A DNA stretch of 64,000 nucleotides from Leuctra nigra (GCA_934045905.1 OW203769.1:20739705-20803704); one strand, 5' to 3'; counted from the stretch's first letter, positions 1 through 14,200 are shown. Numbers and translations are program-made. Notes: generated by a model from the letters alone, not told the origin.

Positions 1-1692
1 TGTTTTATGACGTCGTAGTTTGGTTAGATCTACATTGGTCAATTGAAGGTCTCAATTGAACCTAATTGAAGGTCTGTACATGCATCAGACAATTTGCAAA
101 TGAAAGAGCTTGGTTTCATCATTTCATAAAACGCAAAGACGACAAACTGAACTGCGGGGCTTGTTTGGGGGCATTGTGAAATTCACAAACATCGTGCAGG
201 TACAAAAAAAATATCAAGTAGTGCTTGATTCATATTTGTAATTGATTGAACGGTAGGTACACCGCAAATCCATTAAAATACGAGTTTTCTTCTTTAAAAT
301 CTTAAAATTTTAAAAATATATATTGTTAATTAGCCCCAAAGTTTAACGGATGTTCTGTGCCAGTTTTGAGGTACCATACTCTGAGCGACTTATTTTTTAA
401 TTGTTGTGTTTTGTTCATATTCAGAAGGTATTGGATACTTTTGATTATGATTCTCGTTCTTTTGCATTATACCTGCCCATATAATTAAATAAAGATTATT
501 ATAAAAAATTAATTTTATACGTGATATACCAGGGTACAAAACGATTTTCTATTGAAGAATAATATTCATAAATAAATTAATTTTGAGACAATTGTCTTGA
601 ATTTACCCCGCGAAATGGCTGTCTCATTTGCCCCACTATAGACCCAATTCGATAAGGAACAAAGGATGGATGTGCTTCAAGCATGCATTGACAATCGCTC
701 TTTGTTAGGGATGTGAAACTCTGTCGTCGATATTTATTGACAAAGCGCGCCGTCTCTTGATGACGTAATGCATCAAGGTCAAGTTCCTAGAGCGACGGCT
801 GACACGTCATATTCCACCAGATGGCAGGGAAACCTGACATTGTACAACATATGCTTCTCATGTGGTCTTATTTTAATTGTGTAGACATGATCTGATCGTA
901 AGCAGAATGAATAAAAGTCAGAATATGGTCAAAAAGTGCGGCTCAAAATCGCCGAAAACATTCCGCTATAGCAGTTGCCTATCCCAACGCAGAGCAATGT
1001 CAATGTTTTGAGTAAAGTTACACAAGTGTTTTGATTTGATGTAACAACGACATATATTCACAAGTATTACAATGACAAAAGACAATCTTATCTCTATCTG
1101 GTCCAGTTGACTGCTTTTGAGCGTAGGTTTCAACAATCAACCGTCTTATCACTAATGCTTCCATTTACAAAACTAATTAGTAATTATATGCTTCCATTTA
1201 ATTGTACTTAAAAGTAGTTAACATAACTTAGTAGGTACCTACTTAGTTTAATGTAAGTAATAGTTAACAATGAATTAACAACAAGAGTATAAAATAAATC
1301 CCAATACCCGCGGTTAACATTTAAGGAATTGTGTTCATTTTGTACTTTTCAACACATTCCTTTAAAACTTCCACATTATTCATTATTTAATCTCATGATC
1401 TCGCAACCAATGTAGAAGAACAAACAATTAATAAAAGTTACAATATGTACGTATTAAAATATCTTGGTAATTTCCTAATAAACAATGGTTGGAGATCGTT
1501 TTTAAGTAACTGAATGCAACCAACATTACGAAACGTTTGAAAACGAAAGTACGACTCTTGTGATCAATAATCTGCAGTAAACATTCTCAACATTATTATA
1601 TCATATTTCCATGAAGACTTTTCTCAGGTCCTATCCAAACTACTAGTTTACTTTTGTATGAGTATTTTTCAAATTATAATATGTTTTTGAAC
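1..1692. other. AT-rich intergenic sequence, no gene seen
   Basis: I see no coding exon, RNA gene or complete mobile element here. A short direct repeat (caattgaaggtct and variants) occurs near 40-76. The stretch lies downstream of the group 7 allergen-like gene, which is on minus. Confidence 0.5.
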
Positions 1693-1698
1693 GTTTAT
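1693..1698 (-). terminator. polyA signal of the group 7 allergen-like gene
   Basis: The minus strand reads AATAAA about 130 nt past the stop codon of the minus-strand gene ending at 1825. This is a plausible cleavage and polyadenylation signal giving a short 3' UTR. Confidence 0.5.
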
Positions 1699-1824
1699 TG
1701 CAAGCATTTGATCCAAGAAGGAGATAGAAAGGCAGAGAGAGAGAAGGAGAAGAAGAGATAGAAAAGAAGGACTTACGAAGGAAGGAGAAAGGGCTGCTGG
1801 TTGCTAGGCGACGCTCGAAGGGAT

Positions 1825-4712
1825 CTAGAACAACATGGAGGCGACAGTCGTCGGCACTTCTGAGCCGGCGAGGGCGTTGTTGATGGCGTCCTTGAGGGCG
1901 GCGGCGATCATGTCCATGATTGTTCCCTTGAAGAAGATCGTGATGACGAGGGCGATGGCGTTGAAGATCTCGTCCAGGATGATCGTGCCGGTCAGGATGA
2001 CGCGCATGGATCTGGAACAAGTCATGACGTCACTCTCACGACATCTGTCACCTGACATTGGTAGTCTACATGTGATGACGTCACTCACCCCGTGCTGAGC
2101 ACATCCAGAATCTCGACCCAGGCGTCTCCGGTAGCCAACTCATAGACGATCTCGATGTTGAATGTGACGTCAGTGACTCTGGCCTCGATGCCGCCGTCAG
2201 GGCCGATGTTCATGACCTTGGCGAGGTAGTCGTAGTTGATCTGGAAGAGAGGAGTTCGTCAAACACCAGGTCGGGAGGCTCGGAGAGCTTGATAAAAGTC
2301 TCAAGGTCGAATATAACATTTCAAACAGAGGGACTTCCAACTCACGTCGAGGAGGGCGAACCCGATGACGGCCTTGAAACGGCTCTGACGGATTCCAGGG
2401 ATGAACTCGGCGTCGCCTTGTCGGGAGATGGAGCTGATGTCGAACAGATCGCCATTGGTCAGCTCCAACTCGCCGTGCCAGTCCACGAACAAGTAGCGCT
2501 AGAAGGCAGTGAGCAACCACATTGGGAACCTGACACTGACATTAGTTAAGAACGTTGAATCAAATGAGTGCTTTCACAAGTGACAAGTGCTAATAGTACT
2601 TGATGCCTCGTGTAAAACTACCCAAGGCTGCTAGAGCAAGGAGTATGCACGAGAAAGCTCACGGCCTTCTTAACAGTCTAAATTTCGCCAAGTCAAACGT
2701 GACAGCCAGTTTTTAAATTATATATTTTTGTATTTGTCTACTCTTTTACGTCTGCTTTCTTGTTCAAATGTTATCCCTAGTATTCATATTTAATGGTTAG
2801 ACTATTCAATCAATGATAATGGATTTTGATTGATTCCAACATTAAATTTTCCAGAAGGTGCGTGCCAAATTTCGCTGGCCATGCTGACCACTGTCTATTT
2901 TAAGAGGATTATCAATTAAATAAATGCCTGAATGTATGTTTGACATAAATGCAGACAAGCTTTAACATGAATAATGTCAAATATCACTGTCAGTTGCCCT
3001 AAAGATATAGCTTTTAAACTATTTAGACAAAATAAAGCTCTCGACAAGCTTGAGCCTAGGCTTGATATACCTGTCATGGCGGCCAAAAATCAAAATCACA
3101 TACCACGTGCATACTCCTTCATTCCACATTGGACACTAAGTGCGCGTGACCCACCTGGTCTGTTCGTCGGGGTGTTCTAACCTGTTCGGAACACACCGGA
3201 AGTCGTCACGGAAAAGTTTACTTATACCTATCCGTCGAGTTTTGATTCGTAATTCATGCACCTAACATATTCAGTGACGTACTTCCGCCTGCTCCGAGCA
3301 GGTTAGAACACAAACCTACTGGGTTGGCCGCACTTTCCAACACAAAGCGACTTGCTAAGTTTGCCGACGTCATCGTGTACTTACCACGCAGAATCCTTGC
3401 AGAGAGTCGGGCAGGATCATCGGCACCATTCCGTTGTTGACCATGTACTCTCTAGCAGCTGCCAAGATGGTGTCGAACTCTTCGTTCATTACGATCCTCT
3501 GGTCGGCATTCCTGGAGAAGTGTCATTCATGCGTCAGATGTTATTGAAAAGCAGGAGGACTTGAAGTTTCATCAGAGCGCTATGATGATGGTCCACAGCC
3601 ACAATATCAACTTCGCGTTGATCATCTTGGTTCTGCACATGTGCAGTGTCACATTAGCATCACCATAAGTCTTGACTTTGCTTAGAGTCTCATACATAGT
3701 CAATCAAAATATGAAGGTTTCAGACAAATGATTTTGATTTTGATTTTCAAACAAATTCTCATCATTGTTTATTTATTTATTTATTTGTACAATATATCCA
3801 ACAGAGTAAAACCTATGGTAAAACTCCACAAGTGGACATAACATATAAAACCAATATTGAAAAACTAACAGAGAAAATCAATTCATACAATAAGTTGAAA
3901 ATTAACTAAATATCTACCTACTCGTAAAGGAGACCAAAATATATCAAATCGACGAAAACTGTTGACCAAAGCACATGAAAATCGTAAATATTTACTATTT
4001 AATTTAAGATTTTCCCAAGACCATGACAATACATGTATTGTATTGTCACTGTAATGTATGACAATTATGTACGACGAATTGATATGAAGTGTTGTTTGCC
4101 ACCAAATGTAAATTTAAAGCAGACCAATAAATTGAATTGAAATAGCTGGAAAGGATTCTGCGCAATCATTATTACCCAAAAAATGAAATGTAAATTTTCA
4201 ATTGATATATTATTTGAAATGCACTAGAGTTAGAGTGTTAGAGTTAGAGCAATGTGTTAGAGTTTATCTTGAGCAGGGGGAATTGTATACTGAACAATTG
4301 TGAAAGGGGGGATAAGGGCTAAAAAGGTTGAGAAGCCCTGATGAAGAGAATGAATTTCTCTTTGTGCAGTATTCACATTTTTTACAAATTTAAAAGTTCT
4401 GAGCTACTACATTTTGCACCAAAATCGCTAAATTCTAAATTCTTCAGGCAACATGAAAATCTGGAAGCAGCTCATACGTTTAGGAGATGAGTAAAAGGAG
4501 TATTTCATTTTGTAACATTTGTCGCGTCAACATCAGTCCATGTTCGACAAGACATTGACAAAAACCAGCACTTTAGAGACTCATCCTTCCTCTTAAGAGT
4601 TTTACAATAGCCTGACTTACTTGAGCTTCTGGACGACTTCCTTGACGCCTTGCCCGGGGAGGGCGTTGACGGCGGCTACGGCCAGGAGGGCGGCGATCAG
4701 AAGAAGCTTCAT
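1825..4712 (-). CDS. Secreted group 7 allergen-like protein (5 exons)
   Basis: Exons on minus: 4712-4621, 3511-3385, 2498-2346, 2240-2089 and 2011-1825. Together they encode 236 aa with consistent phases and GT-AG introns. Residues 1-17 (MKLLLIAALLAVAAVNA) are a typical signal peptide, so the product is probably secreted. The mature part has the pattern I associate with the mite group 7 allergen family in arthropods (Pfam Grp7_allergen): N-E-E-F-D-T-I-L, V-N-N-G-M-x-P, W-H-G-E-L-E-L-T-N-G, then Y-D-Y-L-A-K-V and G-P-x-G-G-I-E. These are elongated, probably lipid-binding folds; a physiological role in insects is not established. The C-terminal 60 residues are amphipathic and rich in I, A and L. 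A TATA box lies 55-63 nt upstream of the ATG. Intron 2 carries a small MITE. Family assignment is from pattern memory, not a search; the exon structure is firm. Confidence 0.8.
3174..3309. mobile_element. Small MITE in intron 2 of the allergen-like gene
   Basis: The ends are inverted repeats: gttctaacctg at the left and its complement caggttagaac at the right, continuing with an imperfect match into the ccggaagt region. The element is about 136 bp and has no coding capacity. Confidence 0.5.
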
Positions 4713-4766
4713 GACTGACAGAGAGGCGATGTACGACACTAAGTACAGAAAGCGATGAAGATGCAC

Positions 4767-4775
4767 TTTTATAGT
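4767..4775 (-). promoter_or_regulatory. TATA box of the allergen-like gene
   Basis: The minus strand reads CTATAAAAG about 55 nt upstream of the ATG at 4712. That gives a transcription start near 4740 and a 5' UTR of about 25-30 nt, which is usual for a small secreted-protein gene. Confidence 0.65.
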
Positions 4776-5219
4776 TTTTATTGTCGAGATAAGCCGAATC
4801 AGATACCGGCGACTAGCCTTGTCCTTCCTCAAACCATTTCTGATACATCAAACTCCGTGGCAAACATTATATGGCGTTCGCTTATTGATATTGGAATTTC
4901 AGATATATTGAGAATAACTAATTTACTAAATATGTAATAACTAATAACGTTACGAAGGTAACGCATTTCCTATCCCACTTACCTACGTACTTATTGCATC
5001 TCGCTTGGTTACACAAAATTTACGCGGGATCAGGGAATCAGTGCAATAATGTAAATCCGCGGTTCTCAACCTTTTTGGCTCCATTCCATATTCCCCATTC
5101 CCCACTACCACATACCCCAATATTTAGTATGCGCAAAATATTGAGCATGTCATTTATTTTTTTCTGTAAGTCGATATTCCGAAGTAATTATGTTAGCGTA
5201 TAACAAACAAGTTCCCCCG

Positions 5220-5640
5220 ACGGCTGCAACCTTAGCACTGTGGTGGGGTTTGTGTTGGCCAATGATCCATTGCAGCTACGCCGGCGAGCATATGCTCATG
5301 TGTAAGGGCTACCCATGCCGGACAGGTCAGTGGTGAGGTCCAGACAAAGAGCAGCCAGGGTCAACCTATCCATGCCTTCCCTTGCATTTGCGTGCAGTCC
5401 CCATCGAGCCGGCCTTCCCCCTCGAGATGGTGATACCCCTGAAATCGGGTTCCGCCGGCCCGAATCCTCACACCCCCCGTCCGTCGCAATTCCGGCCTGG
5501 CCTTCCCACCAGTGCTGGACTCCCCCGGATCGGGCTCGTTAGGTCGTCCCCTCCCCATGTCCTCCATCTTATGACGGTATTTAGAAGATGTTATCCCCAA
5601 TGTTTACCTTCGAGTGCAGCCGATTCTTAATTTATAGTAC
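5220..5640. repeat. GC-rich island, probable repeat fragment
   Basis: Base composition jumps to GC-rich compared with the flanks, and several frames are open for 70-80 codons without any start, splice or domain signal I recognise. It ends next to a run of 25 C (5643-5667). I read it as an old repeat fragment, perhaps from a retroelement, but could not classify it. Confidence 0.3.
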
Positions 5641-5642
5641 AA

Positions 5643-5667
5643 TCACCCCCCCCCCCCCCCCCCCCCC
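5643..5667. repeat. Poly-C homopolymer
   Basis: About 25 consecutive C bases. This is one of many long C or G runs in the window. Confidence 0.9.
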
Positions 5668-5915
5668 ACCCCGTCGTTGGAGTACCATGATGGATGCACG
5701 AGTAAATAAATCCTGAGTTGTGGGATGAAAGATGAAAGGATGCACTTTCTTCTCACTTTCAGACAATCAGGTCAGGTGCGAGACGACTTGAGATCAAGTC
5801 AAGGTCATACAATGATTCAGTTATCTCTCTAGCCGAGGCAATTGTTTCGTTTTCATAATACGAAAACCACGCTTTTTGGACACAGTTTATTCTGCATCTT
5901 GTCTCAGTTGGTATA

Positions 5916-6340
5916 ACCTACGATCACCACACTTTACAGGGATCGGAAACTGTCTGACTAGCTGGCCATGTGCTTGGTCACCTTGAACACAACAATCATA
6001 GAACAGGCGGCTGTGATGTCGCTCACGTGACACATGTCTTTATCTCCCGCCAGAACAGAATTCAAATATTCGACAATGCGCTATCATCTTTAGCAGCGGC
6101 AAGTTTGAGAAGCTCTTTCAAACCTGGCGGCAATTGTGTGAATCAAATTAAAATACTCCAAAATCGTACTTTTTTTAAATTTCGCGGGTCACCGGCCGGA
6201 AGTAAACGGGTGCAGGAAGTCATCAGGTGCAAATCGGCCGACCAAGCACTGGGCCGCCATCATTTAGCATTGGTCTTATGGGAGTGACGTCACTATATGC
6301 AGACAGTTTCCGATCCCTGTAAAGTGTGGTGATCGTAGGT
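5916..6340. mobile_element. MITE with ~41-bp terminal inverted repeats
   Basis: The left end starts acctacgatcaccacacttt and runs to aactgtctg; the right end is its exact reverse complement from cagacagttt to gatcgtaggt. The inverted match is about 41 bp. The 105-codon open frame inside has no recognisable domain and is not called as a gene. The flanking bases allow a short ATA-type target duplication. Confidence 0.75.
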
Positions 6341-8740
6341 ATAACAACAAATGTAAATGCATTCTAATGCATTCTGGAATAAGCGTAACCACTTAAATAA
6401 CATCAAAGTTCCATCCGAAAATAATAATAAACCAGGAAAATAAAAAATATATAATTTTTGTACACATAAATGAAATAAATCGTCAAGAAAATAATAAAAC
6501 CGAAATATCATATGAAATATAAAAGATCATATCAAAACACACAAAGATCAGATAACTTCAATTAAAAAAGCCAGATGAAAAATCCTAAAATATATCAATA
6601 AATCATCTTTCAAATAAAAATAAAAATAAAAATCGGATGAAAGCGTCAAGAAATAAAAAAAATAATTTAATAAAAGAAGCAATGACAAAATGATCATCGA
6701 ATGCATGATACCTAGCATAAACAGAATGAAATATTATATCTTATTTAAATATAAATATAATAACGCTTACGTTGAAAGTTCAAAAGAATTGTCTTGTTTT
6801 TACATTTAGCATAGTTTATTTGTTTTTAAAATAATACCAGGGTTCGAAGAGAGATCTCAACAATCAACAATGTTCTGTGGAATGAAGATGAATGAAGATG
6901 ATTTGCTGAATGGCGAGCGAGCAAAACCATACAAATTCCATGAAACTTTGCATTCTGTTTCTAGATGTTTGCATTCTTTTTCAATCTCACATCTTATAAC
7001 AACAATGCTTGTAAAATAATCAAACATCAGATAATGTGAAATCTCAGCGAAAGAAGCAAAGTAAACACTTGTGAGCAACACTTGCACTGATAAGATATTC
7101 TTATTGTTCTTCTATCTACCTTGATCTTGCGATAACTCTGCATCTAACCTTGGTGTATGATCGCAATCACGCCACTCACACGGCGCATTAGCACAATCAG
7201 ATGGTCAAGAGCATTGGTTTATTGATTGCCATCTGTGATGAACTTTAGTGACTTAACGTGGCTCAACCAATCGAACATTCCAAAATATTTATTTTTTGAA
7301 ATTACCCTCATGAATTACTTTTTCCAACATTTCAACTATATTTAAGTATTCGCGGTTACCACCTCCGCTAGTAGCGCTGAGATCGCCTGCGAATGGCGGA
7401 CCGGGTGCGGATAAGCAGGTGGAGATTTCACGCGCTGTGTGCTATTCTTATACCGGGTGGCGCAAAACATCCCCTTGTTTGAGAGGTCACTACATCAACA
7501 CTATTAAAGATAGGGGTTTGAAACTTGAACATATTTTAGAAAACATGCTGACATATAATATATGTAAGTTTCAAACATATTTATTGAATGGGAAAAATGG
7601 AAAAAATTACCGAAGTTGTTTTTGAAAAAACAGAATAATCCATACAAAATTACGTGTTTGAAGGATTTGTTTGCAGTTACTTTGTAGGAAGTAGGTGATT
7701 TTATGTTTACTTATGAATTCCTAAATGAACATGAAATAACTTTTAATACATCTATGTGAATTTATCCTTGGTTTATTGAGTTATGTGTGAGAATGTATTT
7801 AACTTTCGTCCACTGACATTAACGGGAGTTTAAATACCTACATTGTCTAAATCTTCGCTGAAAACACACACACAATTATTTTCTTCCCTCTCAATTTCTA
7901 TTCTTGAAACAACAATTATCAATAAGATACTTTATACTAAATGGAGACACCTTTTATGGCAAATTATGACAACAATGGAAACTTCTGTGCAAAACAGAGC
8001 TGATTCTTTATAAGAAGCTACCAAATTGTTTAATCTCTAACGTGTGCTTTTCGAACGCTAGGTATAAACTGTTGATCAAAGGCTCAATTCAAATGTATGT
8101 AACTTTTTTCTCATAACTCAAATATTTCTACAAATCGCATGCAATAAATTATCATATGTGTCCTATAACGTGTACAAATTTCAGCTCCTTATCATTTGTA
8201 GTTCTGTCGGAGTGAACTCGCAAACAGCGGGATTTTTTCGGCGAGTTTTGGGGGAGTTTTATTTTATTTACGAATTAATATGGATACCTCGGACATTTAA
8301 TTATATAAAATCATGAAGTACGTGGGAAATTTTCAGCAATCTATTATAGAGTGGCAGCAATTTAAATGCGTAATGATGTATGGATGGAAACCTAGACAGG
8401 AAATGGGGCAAATTCACATAGATTTTGTACCCGAGTAACAAAATCGCTTTGCAATCATAAGTTCTGTTCTCATTTCGATTTTTGTGTCAATTAATTAATT
8501 AATCATAAGCTAAAGAAGAGATTATGAAGGTTTTATATTTCACTATAGAACTACAAAAGTTTTAATCAACCGAACCATCAAGATTGTATGAAATTTCCAC
8601 TGGTTTCGCCCAATTTGCCCGCATTAATGGTTATTTGGAAATGTATGAAAGAAATTTATTCCCGCTCTATTTTACATTGTGGCACTGAAAAGTATCTATT
8701 ACTAACGGTACTCTTTGTTCCTAACGCATATCCGTGCTTT
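6341..8740. other. Intergenic sequence, nothing recognised
   Basis: AT-rich sequence with short chance open frames only. I see no exon with matched splice sites and no element with clear ends. Confidence 0.45.
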
Positions 8741-9029
8741 CAGTGGCGGCTATTACAGTGTGCAAGGTGTGACAATTGCACACCTGATCATCCAAGAAAA
8801 TTATTTAAAAGTGCTCCCTAATCCAGGAAGTAGGAAGTTAAATATTTTGTCTAATCATTTTGCTCTCCAAAAGACGTAAAAATGCATCAATTTCAAACTA
8901 AAGATACAAAAAAATCCGGGGTTATGCGCCCCGGCCCCGCATCTGCTGGGGGCTCTCCTCTTAGAGTACTTTCTTCTACGTCCTTCTATGTAATTGAACA
9001 CCTGTTGTAAAGCCAAATAGCCGCCACTG
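8741..9029. mobile_element. hAT-like non-autonomous element (CAGTGGCG ends)
   Basis: It starts CAGTGGCGGCTATT and ends AATAGCCGCCACTG. The flanking 8-mers are cgtgcttt and cgtgcctt, a target duplication with one mismatch. CAGTG-type ends plus an 8-bp duplication are characteristic of hAT transposons. There is no transposase frame in the 289 bp. Confidence 0.75.
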
Positions 9030-11293
9030 CGTGCCTTGACACTATTTCCATAATTATATTTAAGAACAATCAAATAGATAGCAGTGGCCAGCGTCAATGA
9101 CTAATAGCGTGCATAGCAGCCATGTTGGGTTCTTCAATCCGCACCTAGCGGGTTCAGCGTTTCGCCGCCAGATGTCACTGAGCTTTATAAAAGAATCATA
9201 AATTGACATTTAACTTGCAACTCCTGTCTTACAGCGAGGTTTCAATTTATTGCCTTCCAAGATTGAACAAAACTTTAACACGTCATGAGGTATAGAGAAA
9301 TCATTTCGTTTTTGGTTAGTAACTTTTAAAATAGCGCACGTTGGTATTGTTTTCAATTTTTTCCTAATAGAATGTCCAACTATCTATCAGAAAATAAGTT
9401 TTTTGATCAAAGTTGGGACAAACTAAAAATTAGATCTACATTATTAGCCTAAATGTGACACGATTTTACTTGTCTGCCATAAGATAACATGGGGAAGAAA
9501 ACTCAATTTATCTCGGAAACTATACACGAGAAGTGTTTAATTTTTTCAAGGATAGTGTATGGCATGGTTATCAATAAGTAGACAAAAATTATGAAAATCT
9601 GAGACCATGCCCGATTGGCTGAGCCACCTTAAAAATTACAACACAACTTTAACACGGTTCTATCATGAAAATGATCATCTGCCCCCCCCCCCCCCTCGAG
9701 AGATCTAGTAAAATGAACTATAGCCTATAGGAATGTTCCAATATATATTTTTTATATCATTCAAAGTATTTCTACACATCAATTTGGACATTATAAATGA
9801 GTTTGAGAAACTTTTTGATGGCGGTTGTTTCGATATAATTGAAAAGTTAGCAATTTCAATGAGAATTATTGATGATAATGTTGAGCAATTTACATGAACT
9901 TCTGGAACATGTTCAAGTCTGTAATCACTCTTGCATGTAGGAATCAGTATTTTCAATGTGGGTTAACCGAAAGTACCTGATGTTGACGACTAGACTTAGA
10001 TTGTTAATCAAGTTTAAGAAAACAAGAAGAACCATTTACACAAAAACATTTTGAAATTAGTTAACTGTGTCGAACATTGGAATCGTTGCGGGCTGCCCAT
10101 GTACTCTCTTCACATTGCAATTTCTATGTGAATTCATCAGAGTTTGATAAGCTGTGAGAGCTTGTGTTGCCAATTGAACTGAGATGGATCCTAGGGGAAA
10201 CCCAACCTCGTGAATCTTGGGTAAACCTTTTAGTTTTGAAGCTCATGGTATTATTATAACTATTATATTAGAGAGAAATACCTAAATATCTTTATCTAAA
10301 TCTAGATTAATTATCTTTAGAACTTATATTATAAGACTTTACGATGAAAAGAATCTTACGCTATGCAGTTAATATTTCTATCGTTATTCATAATTTACCA
10401 AACATACGGTCAATTATTACTGCCTAAACAAATTACAAAAATTATACTGATAAATGGTTAAAATACCTAATACCGCTTTAAAAAGCTTTTGATACAACAA
10501 TTTGGATACCATTCTGGATAATATATCCATGGATATTTTAAATTGTTTACATTTCAATAAATGTGCTTTAATTCAACTGCTTTTCTCGTTCCACTAATGA
10601 TGAGTCCTACATTATTAAATCTAATTCGCAATATTAGAGATCTGATTGTGAGCTCACAATGCAGTTCAAGTTTGACTGTCGCTGCTTCTGGGACTTATAA
10701 ATACGTCAGACAGAACGAGTTTGTCGAAATACTTGACCAATAAAACATCACCACTTACGTAGCTTCATTAATAATAACACGAGTGTGACGAAACATTTCA
10801 CCTTGATCCGATTAACACGATGCAATTGACACATGGACACCACTTGTGTGATTATGACATAACAGGTGGCAATCAACTCTGCAACCGCCTAAAATACTTC
10901 CGTAGAATTGTAAGCAGTTCGTGTGAAGTGATGAATACTTGAATGCCTTCAAACTCTATGCTTTATCATTGGGAAAAGCAGTGGTAAACTATAGCTGGAC
11001 AGCAAGGTATGATGGGCAGTCGCTGCTGACTCCCTTCAATTTAGACAACTTCAAACTAACTTCTATTCTGGAAAGTAATGGGATAATATTCTTCAAGAAT
11101 GTGTACTTGATTCCTTATTGTGCGTTGTTTTAGGGCTCTAAATGCAAGGGGTTTTATTCTGTGGCTGGGGACACTCTCTTGCTCAGTGACAGTGACTGCT
11201 GACACCCATATGATCAGTGACTGCTGACACCCAAATGCAATGACTGCTGACACCCATCTGATCAGTGCCTGCTGACACTATTATGCAAGAAGA
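9030..11293. other. Intergenic sequence upstream of the odorant receptor
   Basis: No supported gene. It holds a C run near 9682 and, at about 11160-11280, an imperfect tandem repeat of ~34 bp with the core actgctgacaccca (three to four copies), ending just before the receptor's first exon. Confidence 0.45.
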
Positions 11294-14200
11294 ATGATCG
11301 AGTTGAGTGTTGATAAAAATAATCACAAGATCAACGAAAAACTATGCTTGGATATTAATTTCAAGATTTTACGATTTTTCGGTGAGTATCTTTTTAAGAT
11401 TACTTTTCGAATTCGTAAAAGTTAGATGTGTAAATCTAGTTCCACATTCACTCAGCATTGGATGACACAATACTTGAAAACAAACTTTCGCCTCTTTCTT
11501 GCACAATCGCTACTTTCTTAACACATCCTTCTCTCTCCCCAAACAATGGAGTAGGTCCTGTAGGGATTCTTCCAAACATCCAATCCAACCAAACAACATG
11601 AGCGATTTGGTTGTAAAGCGAAGCTGATCTTCTCGTAGTTCCACTTGGTATCTAGCTCATAAAGAAACAAGATTCTGCTGAGGCCGCTGTCATCATTGTA
11701 GTTGATCAGCAGATGCCAAACGTATCGCTGCTTTAGAACCAATACCTTCTATCTACATTTTCAAAACAAAAACAAAAATTTTGGTACCATTGGATTTCTT
11801 GATTTATTTCCAATTTTATGAAACCATAACCTTCTATGAACAAAATGTGAAATGATGCCTATAGCGCTATCTGCCATCGGTATGAGATTTGAAGTTCATT
11901 AAGTTACAGGAGTGAAAACAATCCTATTTCTGTTTATATCTCATGAAATTGTTTATTGTGCTCGGTTTATAAGCACACTGGCGGTAAAGATGATCCTTTT
12001 AATCTGTCATCTTGGAATCTTTCTTATCAGGTCACTGGCCGAGCGAGGATGAACCATCTCCCGACAGATCGCGCCACGAGTCTCCGGGGAAGCTGACACA
12101 GAGATGGCGCTACTGGTTCCCGCGCGTGGTGCTGTTCCGACTCTGCTACGGGGTTCTCATGCATGTCGTCAGCATCCACGTGCACCGGGGCGAGACGGAG
12201 ATCGTGATCGAGGACCTCATGGCGATACAGTTGCACTTGATCGTGTTCTCCAAGGTCAGAGGGAGGGAGGGAGGGGGGGCACTTACCCGTAAACCCCAAC
12301 TCCAACACACTGACGAGCAAGGAAGCATTCATAATATCTCCTCAAACATTAGTTTTCCGAATCGGCTCGACTGGGAATAAAGAGTAATTGAATATGAAAT
12401 AGTTAGCTTTAAGATGTAGGAGCTTTTTCACACCAAATCTACGACAGAAACTGAAGAAATAACACGAATTCACATTATTGTTGACATCTGTGGAAGAAAC
12501 ATGGATTCCATTCCAATTTGCTTGCTTTTCCTTAAATTATTCAAAATATCCCACATCTGACACCATTTGTAAAATTTACAAAAATGTGTAAATCATTGGG
12601 TATTGTCAGAATAATTATTTTAAATATTATGAATGTGTTATTAGAAGTTCTTAATTCGCCTGTAAGTGTTGTAGTATTCACACATGACACAACTGGTTGA
12701 TATGTTCTCTCCTAGACGGCGACACTGTTCCTCAACCGCCACAGGCTGCCGGCTGTGTTCGCGACGCTCCGGCAGCTCCACGGTCCCGGGTTCGTGTCCG
12801 GTGACCAGCACGCGCGGTTGCTAAGCGACAACAACCACGCGTGTCATCGCAACAGTCGCAACGCTCTCGTCGGCTTCCTGGTGGTGATGGTCGCCGCCAA
12901 GATCCCATTCATACCATCGGCGCTCGCGCAGAGGAAGATTCCCTTCAGGTCGGTGCATGAGCCCCCCCCCCCCCCACTACCCCCCTCGCAACTGTCACGA
13001 CCCTCTCGTCGGCTTCCTGGTGGTGATGGTCGCCGCCAAGATCCCATTCATACCGTCGGCGCTCGCGCAGAGGAAGATTCCCTTCAGGTCGGTGCATGAG
13101 CCCCCCCCCCACTACCCCCCTCGCAACTGTCGCGACCCTCTCGTCGGCTTCCTGACGGTGATGGTCGCCGCCAAGATCCCGTTCATCCCGACGGCGCTTG
13201 CGCAGAGGAAGATCCCCTTCAGGTCGGTGCATGAGCCCCCCCCCCCAGCTCCACTCCACCCCTCGCAACTGTCGCGACCCTCTCGTCGGCTTCCTGGTGG
13301 TGATGGTCGCCGCCAAGATCCCGTTCATACCGTCGGCACTCGCGCAGAGGAAGATTCCCTTCAGGTCGGTGCATGAGCCCCCCCCCCCAGCTCCACTCCA
13401 CCCCTCGCAACTGTCGCGACCCTCTCGTCGGCTTCCTGGTGGTGATGGTCGCCGCCAAGATCCCGTTCATACCGTCGGCACTCGCGCAGAGGAAGATTCC
13501 CTTCAGGTCGGTGCATGAGCCCCCCCCCCCAGCTCCACTCCACCCCTCGCAACTGTCGCGACCCTCTCGTCGGCTTCCTGGTGGTGATGGTCGCCGCCAA
13601 GATCCCGTTCATACCGTCGGCACTCGCGCAGAGGAAGATTCCCTTCAGGTCGGTGCATGAGCCCCCCCCCCCCCCTCACTCCACCCCTCGCAACTGTCAC
13701 GACCCTCTCGTCAGCTTCCTGGTGGTGATGGTCGCCGCCAAGATCCCGTTCATACCGTCGGCACTCGCGCAGAGGAAGATACCCTTCAGGTCGGTGCATG
13801 AGCCCCCCCCCCCCACCCACTCCACCCATTCCACACTGACTGCATCATATTCAGCCTTGAACGATCCCATTTAAAATCAATAGACTAAAAATTATCAAGT
13901 AAGCTCTGCTTTTTACATAATTTCATATGCAAAAATATGCATAAATCCACGACAATCGCCAAAACGTTTAGCCAGCAGCCAGCTTTGAAAAACAAATTAT
14001 ATTCCTTGATGGTATTCCTTTATATTGTCGAGCGGAACAGGTTGGCTGAGTGGAAACGCTCGGAACTTGCATTCCGAAGGCCCGGGTTCGATTCCCGCGG
14101 CCGTCTTTCCTGACTTTCGTCAGGTTCTTTTCGTGGCTTTCCCTCAGTCGACAGGCAAATGCTGGGAAGGTACCCTACTAATAGGCCACGACCGCCTCCT

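Noticed and set aside
4316..5085. hAT ends with the word gcttctcaacctttt (right end at 4341, left-like end at 5058)
   Set aside because: The two ends point away from each other and neither has a partner or target duplication I could find; at most they are two truncated old copies.
12844..13874. Several 80-140 codon frames on both strands
   Set aside because: They arise from the tandem array of the odorant receptor exon end; the translations are the same unit in shifting frames.
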